From assembly GCF_003432485.1 (NCBI RefSeq), contig NZ_QVNQ01000006.1, forward strand, positions 1 to 64,000: a stretch of DNA of 64,000 nt, read 5' to 3'. Source of the stretch: Actinomadura spongiicola (GTDB lineage: Bacteria > Actinomycetota > Actinomycetes > Streptosporangiales > Streptosporangiaceae). The position numbers and the translations under genes were made by a program. Numbering within the stretch: the stretch's first letter is position 1; every line of letters begins with the position of its first letter. Positions 17,851 through 25,619 of the stretch are shown here, piece after piece. The notes beneath the pieces were generated by a model that had not been told where the DNA came from, made no database searches, and saw only the letters and a program-made list of their open reading frames with translations.

Positions 17851-19071
17851 ATGTGCAGTGCCGCGTCCACCGGGTCGTCAGGCCCCGAGAACTGCGGGCT
17901 GGAGATCTTCTGGGACGAACGGCTCGTCTCCTACGACTTCGGCTCCGGCCACCCGCTGAACCCCGTGCGCGTCGAGCTGACGATGGCGCTGGCCCGGGAA
18001 CTCGGCGTACTGGACCGGCCGAACGTGCGGGTGTCGGGGTTCGAGCCCGCCGACGACAAGCAGCTCCGGCTCGTCCACGAGGAGCCCTACATCGCGGCCG
18101 TCAAGCAGGCGGGCGCGACCGGCGCGGCCGATCTCCGGCACGGTCTCGGCACCCCCGACAACCCCGTGTTCCCGGGCATGCACGAGGCGTCCGCCCTGGT
18201 CGCGGGCGCGTCCGTGGCCGCCGCCGAGGCGGTGTGGTCGGGACGCGCCGAGCACGCCGCCAACATCGCCGGTGGCCTGCACCACGCGCTCGGTGGCGCC
18301 GCCAGCGGCTTCTGCGTCTACAACGACCCGGCGATCGCCATCGCGTGGCTGTTGCGCAACGGCGCCGAGCGTGTCGCCTACGTCGACATCGACGTCCATC
18401 ACGGCGACGGCGTGCAGGCCGCCTTCTATGACGACCCGCGCGTCCTGACGATCAGCCTGCACGAGTCGCCGCGGACGCTGTTCCCCGGCACCGGATTCCC
18501 GGACGAGACGGGCGCCGCGGGCACGTCCGCCAACATCTCGCTCCCGCCGGGCGCCGGCGACGGGCCGTGGCTGCGCGCGTTCGACGCGATCGTCCCGCCG
18601 CTGCTGCGCCGGTTCCGCCCGGACGTCCTCGTCACGCAGCAGGGCGCGGACGGTCACACGCTCGACCCGCTCGCGCACCTCACCCTCAGCGTCGACGGGC
18701 AGCGGACGGCGTACGGGCTGCTGCACGCGCTCGCGCACGAGACCGCGGGCGGCCGCTGGATCCTCACCGGGGGCGGCGGCTACGAGCTGGTGCAGGTCGT
18801 CCCCCGGGCGTGGACCCACCTGCTGGCGGAGGCGGCGGGCGCCCCGATCCCGCCGGACACGCCGACGCCCGGGGGGTGGCGCGACTTCGTCCTCCGGCGC
18901 ACCGGGCAGGTCGCTCCGCGCCGGATGACGGACGGGACGGACACGGCGACAGTGGAGGTCAACAGGTGGGGCGACGGCTACGATCCGGCGAGCCCGATCG
19001 ACCAGGCGATCCTGGCGACGCGGCGAGCGGTGTTCCCCGAGCATGGAATCGACCCGATGACGGACGAGTGA
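17851..19071 (+). CDS. AcuC-type class I histone deacetylase-like protein
   Basis: 406 residues. A zinc-dependent arginase/deacetylase fold is seen: GGLHHALGGAASGFCVYND (active-site His pair), YVDIDVHHGDGVQ (Asp and His zinc ligands), TISLHE, QQGADGHTLDP (second Asp ligand) and GGGGYEL. AcuC proteins deacetylate acetyl-CoA synthetase and other acyl-lysine proteins in Bacillus. The ~20 N-terminal residues before LEIFWDERLVSYDFG are not conserved, so a start at a later codon is possible. The phosphatase-like gene follows after 7 nt. Confidence 0.9.
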   Translation: MCSAASTGSSGPENCGLEIFWDERLVSYDFGSGHPLNPVRVELTMALARELGVLDRPNVRVSGFEPADDKQLRLVHEEPYIAAVKQAGATGAADLRHGLGTPDNPVFPGMHEASALVAGASVAAAEAVWSGRAEHAANIAGGLHHALGGAASGFCVYNDPAIAIAWLLRNGAERVAYVDIDVHHGDGVQAAFYDDPRVLTISLHESPRTLFPGTGFPDETGAAGTSANISLPPGAGDGPWLRAFDAIVPPLLRRFRPDVLVTQQGADGHTLDPLAHLTLSVDGQRTAYGLLHALAHETAGGRWILTGGGGYELVQVVPRAWTHLLAEAAGAPIPPDTPTPGGWRDFVLRRTGQVAPRRMTDGTDTATVEVNRWGDGYDPASPIDQAILATRRAVFPEHGIDPMTDE

Positions 19072-19078
19072 CGCCCCG

Positions 19079-19930
19079 ATGACCTCGATCCCCCCGGTAC
19101 CGACACGGGACGAGCTGCGCGCCCACCTCGTCCGGAACATGATCGCGGGCGAGGTGGCGACACCTCGCGAGAACAATCTGCGGCACTACCGGCGGATGGT
19201 CGCCGGGCACCCGTACTACCAGTTCGGCCTCGAACTGAAGCCGTCGTGGACGGAGCAGACCGTCCTGGAGATGATGGTCGAGCGCTGCGGCGTCGACCCC
19301 GACCCCCGCCACGAGTTCGGTGTCGACACGATCGACCCGGAGATCACGCTCGACACGCTGGAGGCGATGGGGGACCGCATCGGCCTCGCCGCCCGCCGCC
19401 GCGAGAACGTGGTGATCGCGACCGGTCATCCGGCGACGCTGACGCCGCTGTACCAGGCGGTCGCGCGGGCGCTGGACGGGGCGGGGTGCCGCCTGCTCAC
19501 GCCCGCGGCGGGCTGGACGTACGAGATCGAGACCGGCCACGGCGGCTCGGACCTGCGACGGATCGTCTACGCCCCGCCGGGCGTGGCGATGCTGGAGGAC
19601 GACCACCGGACGCATCACACGCACGACCCGCAGCCGATGGAGGCCATGCTGCGCGAGCTGGCCGGTACCGTTTCCGCGGACTCTCCGGAAGCTAAACCTG
19701 ATTTTTGGCCGGATCTGGCCATCGCCGATCATGGCTGGGCCGGAGCCGCCGGTCAGGCGGGCATCGACACCGTCGGATTCGCGGACTGTAACGATCCCGC
19801 GCTGTTCGCGGGCGCCGCCGAAGGCAAGATCGACGTGGTCGTTCCGCTCGACGACGGCGTGTCTCCGCAGCTCTACGCGCCCCTGACCGCCTACATCCTG
19901 GGCCGCGCGGGTCTGCGGGACCCCGGCTGA
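19079..19930 (+). CDS. Phosphatase-like protein conserved next to acuC in actinobacteria
   Basis: 283 residues. N-terminal helical region (LRAHLVRNMIAGEVATPREN), then an alternating alpha/beta domain with VVIATGHPATLTPLYQAVARAL, a His/Asp-rich stretch (DDHRTHHTHDP) and IAIADHGW-like LAIADHGWAGAAGQAG, ending with a strand VVVPLDDGVSP. Homologues in Streptomyces are annotated as phosphatases; the catalytic chemistry has not been shown as far as I know. Starts 7 nt after the deacetylase stop without its own strong ribosome binding site, suggesting coupling. Confidence 0.75.
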   Translation: MTSIPPVPTRDELRAHLVRNMIAGEVATPRENNLRHYRRMVAGHPYYQFGLELKPSWTEQTVLEMMVERCGVDPDPRHEFGVDTIDPEITLDTLEAMGDRIGLAARRRENVVIATGHPATLTPLYQAVARALDGAGCRLLTPAAGWTYEIETGHGGSDLRRIVYAPPGVAMLEDDHRTHHTHDPQPMEAMLRELAGTVSADSPEAKPDFWPDLAIADHGWAGAAGQAGIDTVGFADCNDPALFAGAAEGKIDVVVPLDDGVSPQLYAPLTAYILGRAGLRDPG

Positions 19931-20283
19931 CCCGATCCGCCCGGCCGCCGGACCCCCGTGTTGGGGCCGCTCGGCTGTGACTGCGTGTGACAGGCGGGCC
20001 GTATAGAGACGCATGAGCTTGCGCAACGCCATCGGTGACCCGGGAACCGCAGGTCAAGCCGGGGTTCTGGTTGACAACCGTTCGTCCGGCCACTCGTTGT
20101 GCCGTCATGTCCACGCTGTGTACGGACTCAGCACTGTGTCCTTCAGGTCAGGTCGGGATACGGAAATGTGCGGAACTCCCCTCTTGCGACTGCCGGTACG
20201 CGATTTACGCTGGAGGATGTACACGTGCGTGATCAAAGTCACCCGAAGGGCCGGTGCGCGGCACGTGTGGAAGAGGGCGTCCG
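19931..20283. other. 353-nt intergenic region upstream of the BdtA-like gene
   Basis: No convincing gene. Short open frames here lack ribosome binding sites and conserved motifs. It holds a candidate promoter (20184-20211) and a GTGA-N6-TCAC dyad at 20229-20242 downstream of it that could be a regulator site. Base composition is somewhat less GC-rich than the flanking genes. Confidence 0.5.
20184..20211 (+). promoter_or_regulatory. Candidate sigma-70-type promoter of the BdtA-like gene
   Basis: TTGCGA (20184-20189), 16-nt spacer, TACGCT (20206-20211). This would give a leader of about 65 nt. Found by eye only. Confidence 0.35.
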
Positions 20284-20487
20284 ATGACCTCAGGCGAGCG
20301 ACCTCTGAGCGAGGTCAGGTTCCTGACCGTGGCCGAAGTGGCGGCGGTGATGCGGGTGTCCAAGATGACCGTCTACCGCCTCGTCCACTCGGGCGAGCTT
20401 CCCGCGATCCGCGTGGGCCGCTCGTTCCGGGTTCCCGAGCAGGCCGTTCACGACTACCTGCGCGACGCGTACATCGAAGCCGGATAA
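20284..20487 (+). CDS. Excisionase-family helix-turn-helix regulator, BdtA-like
   Basis: 67 residues from ATG 20284, which has GAAGAGGG at proper spacing; an in-frame ATG at 20254 lacks one. The whole protein is a MerR/excisionase-type winged helix: FLTVAEVAAVMRVSKMTVYR (HTH) and LVHSGELPAIRVGRSFRVP (wing), then AVHDYLRDAYIEAG. Near-identical proteins occur throughout actinobacteria next to the bS22 gene; the Streptomyces one is known as BdtA (BldD target A), so a developmental role is plausible. This assignment rests on recall of sequence and context. Confidence 0.85.
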   Translation: MTSGERPLSEVRFLTVAEVAAVMRVSKMTVYRLVHSGELPAIRVGRSFRVPEQAVHDYLRDAYIEAG

Positions 20488-20888
20488 CGGGTAAGGGCGG
20501 GGCATGAACCATGACCCCGCCGCCTACTCCACACCCGGCCGTGCAGGGGGCGTCGGGACGGCCCCCAGGGATCGTCCCGAAGCTGGGGAACAGGGCGAGG
20601 ACCGGTGAACGGTCCGGACATCGAGTGGGACGGGCGGTGGCGGCCACGGCCACCGGGCAAGCCCGCCCACGCGGAACGGTGCCCGGCGCCGCGCGACGCG
20701 CGGTGCCAGGCCCCGTACGCCCGTGGCATCTCGCACGTCCGCCAAGCGGCTCCATCAAGCGGCCCAACGCGTGAAACCGCTCGGTACAGCGGTACCCTTG
20801 GGCGGCGGACCGTGCGCGCGTTTCGAGTGATGCTCGCCTGCGGCACGTCCGTCTCCTGCACACCACCGGATATGCCGAGCGAGGTCTC
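20488..20888. other. 401-nt region between the BdtA-like gene and bS22; no gene seen
   Basis: Very GC-rich, with no frame showing both a ribosome binding site and sensible composition. A promoter for bS22 probably lies in the last ~100 nt (a GGTACC-CTT stretch near 20789-20802 and TATGCC near 20871), but neither is convincing. Confidence 0.4.
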
Positions 20889-20987
20889 GTGGGCTCTGTC
20901 ATCAAGAAGCGTCGCAAGCGGATGGCCAAGAAGAAGCACCGCAAGCTGCTGAAGAAGACGCGCATCCAGCGACGCAACAAGAAGTAG
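20889..20987 (+). CDS. Small ribosomal protein bS22 (AURKAIKE family)
   Basis: A 32-residue, extremely basic protein from GTG 20889, with GAGG just upstream. It begins MGSVIKKRRKRMAKKKH and ends RRNKK. This is the actinobacterial 30S protein bS22, known from mycobacterial ribosome structures, which contacts 16S rRNA near the decoding centre. Easily missed because of its length and GTG start. Followed 29 nt later by the epimerase gene. Confidence 0.95.
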   Translation: MGSVIKKRRKRMAKKKHRKLLKKTRIQRRNKK

Positions 20988-21016
20988 CCGTCACGCCGTA
21001 AGGGGTGGGGCGCACA

Positions 21017-22033
21017 GTGTCCTCCTTGCCCGCCGCCGCGGCCCGTGTCGTCCTCGTCACGGGCGTGTCCCGTTTCCTGGGGGCGCGGGTCGCGAACACG
21101 CTCCAGGCCGACCCCGGCATCGAGCGTGTCATCGGAGTGGACACCGTGCCGCCCGACACGTCGCACGGCGTGTCCCTCGGACGCACCGAGTTCGTCCGCG
21201 TCGACATCCGCACCCCGAGCATCGCGAACCTCATCGCGTCGGCCGGGGTCGACACCGTGGTGCATCTCAGCCTCGTCACGTCCTCGTCCGTCCCGCGGGC
21301 GAAGGCGAAGGAGCTGAACGTCATCGGCACGATGCAGCTTCTCGCGGCGTGCCAGCGTTCGCCCGACACACGCAAGCTCGTCGTGCGGTCCTCGGCGGCC
21401 GTCTACGGTTCCTCGCCGATGGACCCGGCGGTGTTCACCGAACGGGACGAGCCGGTCGAGGCGCCGCGGTCGGGCTATGCCAAGGACGCGGGCGAGATCG
21501 AAGGCTACGTCCGCGGGCTGACGCGGCGCCGGTCCGACCTGGCCGTGTCGGTGCTGCGGTTCGCGAACTTCCTCGGCCCCGGTGTCGACTCTCTCGTCAC
21601 CCGGTATCTGCGGCTGCCGGTCGTCCCGACGGTGCTGGGCTTCGATCCGCGGCTCCAGTTCGTCCACGAGGACGACGGCGTCGAGGTGCTGCGGCGCATG
21701 ACCGTCGAGGACCACCCCGGCTGCTTCAACGTCGCCGGAGACGGCGTCCTGCTGCTCTCCCAGGCCCTTCGCCGAGCGGGACGCCCTTCCGTGCCCGTCC
21801 CGTCGCCGTCCCTGTCGATGCTCGGTGACATGGGACGACGGTTCGCCGGACTGTCCGGGTTCTCACCGGAGCTGCTGCGCTGGCTCAAGTACGGCCGCGT
21901 CATCGACACCACGGCTCTGGAGGACGAGTTGTCGTGGCGTCCCAAGTACAGCACCGAGGCCGCATTCGCCGACTTCACCGCCGCCCAGGGCCACGGCCCG
22001 CTGACCGCCCTCTTCGGACGGACACCGCGATGA
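21017..22033 (+). CDS. NAD-dependent epimerase/dehydratase (extended SDR)
   Basis: 338 residues from GTG 21017; an in-frame GTG at 21005 sits too close to the only Shine-Dalgarno-like AAGGGG. Rossmann motif VVLVTGVSRFLGARVA (the usual GxxGxxG reads GVSRFLG). Active-site-like segments are VVRSSAAVYG and GYAKDAGEIEGYV, i.e. Y-x3-D where the SDR Lys would be, so catalysis is uncertain. The C-terminal region resembles nucleoside-diphosphate-sugar epimerases. Overlaps the acyltransferase start by 4 nt (ATGA), indicating joint work, perhaps in envelope lipid or glycolipid metabolism. Confidence 0.83.
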   Translation: MSSLPAAAARVVLVTGVSRFLGARVANTLQADPGIERVIGVDTVPPDTSHGVSLGRTEFVRVDIRTPSIANLIASAGVDTVVHLSLVTSSSVPRAKAKELNVIGTMQLLAACQRSPDTRKLVVRSSAAVYGSSPMDPAVFTERDEPVEAPRSGYAKDAGEIEGYVRGLTRRRSDLAVSVLRFANFLGPGVDSLVTRYLRLPVVPTVLGFDPRLQFVHEDDGVEVLRRMTVEDHPGCFNVAGDGVLLLSQALRRAGRPSVPVPSPSLSMLGDMGRRFAGLSGFSPELLRWLKYGRVIDTTALEDELSWRPKYSTEAAFADFTAAQGHGPLTALFGRTPR

Positions 22034-22872
22034 CCGAACCCGGCACTTTGGAACGCGGCATAGCATCCGGCCTCGCCTTTCTGCGGCGCCGCCTGGCCGG
22101 CGACTACGAGGTGGACGAGTTCGGCTATGACCCCGACTTCGCGCGCACGGTCCTGCTGCCCCCGGCCCGCGCCCTGTACGAGCACTGGTTCCGCGTCGAG
22201 TTGAGCGGCGTCGACAACATCCCGGACGGCGGCGCGCTCCTCGTCGCGAACCACTCCGGCACCATTCCCATCGACGCGCTCATGCTGTCGGTCGCCGTCC
22301 ACGACCACGCCGATCGCCGGATCCGCCTCCTCGGCGCCGACCTCGTCTACCAGATCCCGGTCCTCGGGCACCTGGCGCGCAAGGGCGGGCACACGCTCGC
22401 CTGCAAGTCCGACGCCGCCCGCCTGCTCGCCAAGGGCGAACTCGTCGGCGTGTTCCCCGAGGGCTTCAAGGGCGTCGGCAAACCGTTCGCCGACCGGTAC
22501 AAGCTCCAGCGCTTCGGCCGCGGCGGCTTCGTCGGCACCGCCCTGCGCGCGGGCGTCCCCATCGTCCCGTGCGCCATCGTCGGCGCCGAGGAGATCTACC
22601 CGAAGATCGGCGACATTCCGCCCCTGGCCCGCCTGCTCGGCCTTCCGTACTTCCCGGTCACTCCGACGTTCCCGTTGCTCGGCCCGGCGGGTCTGATCCC
22701 GCTGCCGTCCAAGTGGATGATCCGGTTCGGCGAGCCCATGACCCTCGACGAGTACGACGCCGACAGCGCCGACGACCCGATGACGGTCTTCAACATCACC
22801 GATCATGTGCGGGAGAACGTCCAGGGGATGCTCTACGAGACCCTCCTCCGCCGGGGTCCCGCGTTCCTTTGA
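22030..22872 (+). CDS. PlsC-like 1-acylglycerol-3-phosphate acyltransferase family protein
   Basis: 280 residues. Acyltransferase motifs: VANHSGTIPIDALML (motif I; the family consensus is NHx4D, here NHSGTIPID), LGADLVY, VGVFPEGFKGVGKPF (motif III) and VPIVPCAIVGAEEIYP (motif IV). Transfers acyl groups to a lysolipid at the inner membrane face. A ~50-residue N-terminal extension before the acyltransferase core is shared with other actinobacterial members. Translationally coupled to the epimerase. Confidence 0.88.
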   Translation: MTEPGTLERGIASGLAFLRRRLAGDYEVDEFGYDPDFARTVLLPPARALYEHWFRVELSGVDNIPDGGALLVANHSGTIPIDALMLSVAVHDHADRRIRLLGADLVYQIPVLGHLARKGGHTLACKSDAARLLAKGELVGVFPEGFKGVGKPFADRYKLQRFGRGGFVGTALRAGVPIVPCAIVGAEEIYPKIGDIPPLARLLGLPYFPVTPTFPLLGPAGLIPLPSKWMIRFGEPMTLDEYDADSADDPMTVFNITDHVRENVQGMLYETLLRRGPAFL

Positions 22873-22884
22873 CAGAGTGAGCGC

Positions 22885-24051
22885 ATGGATGCGCTCCGTA
22901 GTCGGATGGTCGCCCGTGACGTGGACGAGCCGCACCGCGCGGCCAGCCCGCTCGAACTGCTCTTCGACCTGACGTTCGTCGCGGCGGTCTCGCAGATCGC
23001 CGGGCAGCTCGCGCACGCCACCGAGGAGGACCACACGGGCGACGCCGTGCTGCCGTTCCTCATGGTGTTCTTCGCCATCTGGTGGGCGTGGATGAACTTC
23101 ACGTGGTTCGCGTCCGCGTACGACACCGACGACGTCCCGTACCGGGTCATGACGTTCGTGCAGATGGCGGGCGTCCTGCTCCTGGCGGCCGGGGTGCCGG
23201 ACGCGTTCGACGGCGACTTCACCACCGTCACGATCGGTTACCTCGTCATGCGCGTCGGCCTGGTGTCCCTGTGGATCCGCGCCGCCGTCGCCCATCCCGA
23301 GTCACGCGGCACGACGATCCGGTACGCGGTAGGAGTCTCCGTCCTCCAGGCTCTCTGGCTCTCCTACCTCGCGCTGCCGGGGGACGGCTCCCGCTGGCTG
23401 TTCCTCGTGCTCGTCGTCCTCGAACTGTCCGTCCCGCTGATCGCGGAACGCGCGGGCACCACGACCTGGCATCCGCATCACATCGGGGAACGCTACGGCC
23501 TGTTCACCATCATCCTGCTGGGCGAGAGCGTCCTCGCTTCGACCAACGCCGTCCAGGACTCGGTCGAACACGGTCTGAGCGGCGAACTCGGCACCATCGC
23601 TCTGGCGGGCCTCGCCATCCCTTTCACGCTCTGGTGGATCTACTTCTCCGAACCCGCGGGCGAGGGCCTGGCCGTCCGCCGCGACTGGTCGTTCGGCTGG
23701 GGCTACGGCCACTACGTCATCTTCGCCGCGTTCGCCGCCGTCGGCGCCGGGCTGGAGACCGCGGTCGTCTCCGCGGGCGACCACATCAAGGCCGACGAGA
23801 AGACCGTGATCGCCGCGGTCGCCGTCCCGCTCGCGCTGGCCCTGGTCATGCTGTGGCTCCTGCATGTTCCGATGCGCCGTCCGTCCGTCCGCCTCGAAAC
23901 GATCGTGCTCACGGCGGCTCTCATCCTTCTCACCACCCTCGCGGCCCCCTCCCTCGGCGTGGCCGCGACCCTCGTCATCCTCGCCGCCCTCCTGGCCCTC
24001 CTCCTGACCGCCACCCTCCTCACCCGACGGCCCAGAACAGCGGCCCCTTGA
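22885..24051 (+). CDS. Low temperature requirement protein A (LtrA) family membrane protein
   Basis: 388 residues with about ten transmembrane helices. The family signature near the start is SPLELLFDLTFVAAVSQIA. Other conserved parts are WWAWMNFTWFASAYDTDD and the central HIGERYGLFTIILLGESVLA with its acidic residue in a helix. LtrA was named from a Listeria cold-growth mutant; the biochemical role is unknown. Begins 12 nt after the acyltransferase. The C-terminus is Leu/Thr-rich and ends RRPRTAAP. Confidence 0.9.
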   Translation: MDALRSRMVARDVDEPHRAASPLELLFDLTFVAAVSQIAGQLAHATEEDHTGDAVLPFLMVFFAIWWAWMNFTWFASAYDTDDVPYRVMTFVQMAGVLLLAAGVPDAFDGDFTTVTIGYLVMRVGLVSLWIRAAVAHPESRGTTIRYAVGVSVLQALWLSYLALPGDGSRWLFLVLVVLELSVPLIAERAGTTTWHPHHIGERYGLFTIILLGESVLASTNAVQDSVEHGLSGELGTIALAGLAIPFTLWWIYFSEPAGEGLAVRRDWSFGWGYGHYVIFAAFAAVGAGLETAVVSAGDHIKADEKTVIAAVAVPLALALVMLWLLHVPMRRPSVRLETIVLTAALILLTTLAAPSLGVAATLVILAALLALLLTATLLTRRPRTAAP

Positions 24052-24145
24052 GAACCAGAGCGACCGGCGTGTTCACCGCCGGTTCGGCGTCATACTGGGG
24101 CCTGGTCATCCGTCGGGCAGGGCGAACAAGGAGTTAGGGACGTAC

Positions 24146-24643
24146 ATGAGGCTCGACCGCTTTCACCCATGGGCAGAGCAGACTCTCACTGATGCGAAGA
24201 GTCCGGCGATCTCCGAGGTGGAGTCCGGTGTGGACGGGCTCACGTTCGGTACCCGCATCGTCTTGGCCAATAAGGCTCAGGTGCATGTCCAGTGGGTTCG
24301 TACGGCCCCACCTAGCGGGGACGCCTCGGGTTCAGACGAGAAGATCGTCACAGGGCAACCGCCCACGCCGGTCGATATCCCGGAGTTGGCGCCCACAGGG
24401 CCCTACACCACCGCTGACGTCGAGCGTCATCTGGTTGCGTTGCTGAACAACGGCGGAAACGACGAACTGATCGATGTTCGCGGCTACTCGCAAGATGCCA
24501 AGCTCGGCACGACCCAGCAGCCGTTCGGAGTAAGGGTTCTGTGCCATTCGGGCGCGGTCATTTTTGGGCTCTTTCGCCACACACTAGGTGCTGGGCAACA
24601 GCGCACCAAAGAAAGTGAGTTCAGGCAACGAGAGGCCCTCTGA
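24146..24643 (+). CDS. Hypothetical protein, lower-GC accessory gene
   Basis: 165 residues; ATG preceded by AAGGAGTTAGG. Codon use is visibly less GC-biased than in neighbouring genes, suggesting recent acquisition. Composition is soluble, with no signal peptide and no recognisable motif; a C-terminal block reads PFGVRVLCHSGAVIFGLFRH. It may mark the left edge of the accessory stretch that continues to the two-component system. No function assigned. Confidence 0.6.
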   Translation: MRLDRFHPWAEQTLTDAKSPAISEVESGVDGLTFGTRIVLANKAQVHVQWVRTAPPSGDASGSDEKIVTGQPPTPVDIPELAPTGPYTTADVERHLVALLNNGGNDELIDVRGYSQDAKLGTTQQPFGVRVLCHSGAVIFGLFRHTLGAGQQRTKESEFRQREAL

Positions 24644-24762
24644 TGGCGAACCGCCCGTCCTGTGGCGCAAGCACTTCCGCTGGTCAGGGCCAGCCCACGC
24701 CCACGCATCAACCGGCCGGATCACGTGCGACGTGCCCCGGCAGCGGCCAGCCGCCGACCTGA
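24643..24762 (+). CDS. Possible 39-residue peptide coupled to the preceding gene (doubtful)
   Basis: The ATG at 24643 overlaps the preceding TGA (TGATG). The product is Ser/Thr/Pro/Gly-rich, begins MANRPSCGAS and has three Cys. No family or homologue recognised; the reading frame may be accidental. Confidence 0.2.
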   Translation: MANRPSCGASTSAGQGQPTPTHQPAGSRATCPGSGQPPT

Positions 24763-24798
24763 ATTCACCGCGGCCAGAACCGTTTTCCGACGAGAAGG

Positions 24799-25386
24799 CT
24801 ATGGTGCCGGGTCGGGGTCAGGGGGTAGGCGTAGGGCTTGGACGAGGTCGGCGACGTATTCCTCGCGTGGGGGCAGGATGTCGTCACCGAGCAGGAGGAC
24901 GGTGAAGACATAGTTGAGGCAGGCGCCGAGCAGCAGCCGGGCCGCGCCCGATGTCTCCACGTCCGCCGCCACCCGTCCGAGTTCCTGTTCCTGGCGGAGG
25001 TAGGCGGCGACCGCCTGCTCCGCCTGGTGCGGGCCGAGTTGCCGGGGGAGCATCACCTCCCGTAGCCGGACCAGTTGCGCGGGGCTGGCCAGAACCGCCG
25101 CCTTCGCCGTCAGAACCTCGTTGTAGAAGCCGATGGTCGCCTCCGCGACCAGCATGAGGTTCTTGCGCACGTCGGCCTGCCCGACCTGGGCGTGGAGATC
25201 GGTGACCGTGCCCACGTAGATCGGCAACCGGTCCTGCAACAGCGCGAGGTAGAGGTGCAGTTCACCGTGTTCGACGTGCCGGACCGAGTACATGGCGTCG
25301 CTGACGGCCTCGACCACGCGGCGCCGCACCATGTCGGCTCGACTTTCGGGGACGGAACTGGGCGCGGATTCCGGTATGGGCCGCAT
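24799..25386 (-). CDS. TetR-like protein lacking a recognisable DNA-binding domain
   Basis: 195 residues. The C-terminal half is typical of TetR ligand-binding domains: VAAYLRQEQELGRVAADVE, then GAARLLLGACLNYVFTVLLL and EEYVADLVQAL. The N-terminal ~45 residues (RADMVRRRVVEAVSDAMYSV) recall helix 1, but the usual T-x3-IA-x2-AGVS...YxHF recognition helices are missing; the sequence passes straight to HLYLALLQDRLPIYVG. It could be a truncated regulator or a dimer-forming modulator. It lies leftward, downstream of the exporter gene across a 233-nt gap in which I see no gene. Confidence 0.6.
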   Translation of the reverse strand: MRPIPESAPSSVPESRADMVRRRVVEAVSDAMYSVRHVEHGELHLYLALLQDRLPIYVGTVTDLHAQVGQADVRKNLMLVAEATIGFYNEVLTAKAAVLASPAQLVRLREVMLPRQLGPHQAEQAVAAYLRQEQELGRVAADVETSGAARLLLGACLNYVFTVLLLGDDILPPREEYVADLVQALRLPPDPDPAP

Positions 25387-25619
25387 GATCTCCCTAGATC
25401 ATTTCGACATTCCTGTCGGCGTACGGTACATAGTCCACCGGTTCGCGGACGGGCGCGCATGCGTATGGCCACCACACGTAATGATCGTTCCTGCCCGGCG
25501 GAGCGTGGTCGGCGTCAGGTGTAATGGCCAAGCCACGATAATGGGGTTCGCGTTTTCTAGGCAACGAAAACGCAATCTCGCTTCGAGTCGGTGTGCCGCC
25601 CTGTCATGATCGGCGCCGG

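Noticed and set aside
20229..20242. GTGA-N6-TCAC dyad upstream of the BdtA-like gene as a BldD site
   Set aside because: Spacing and central bases do not fit the BldD consensus; left as an unnamed dyad.
24146..24798. Integrase or transposon remnant in the lower-GC stretch
   Set aside because: No recombinase motifs, terminal inverted repeats or tRNA fragment were seen.
25387..25619. Possible coding or RNA gene between the TetR-like and exporter genes
   Set aside because: No ribosome binding site, homology or structured element was found.
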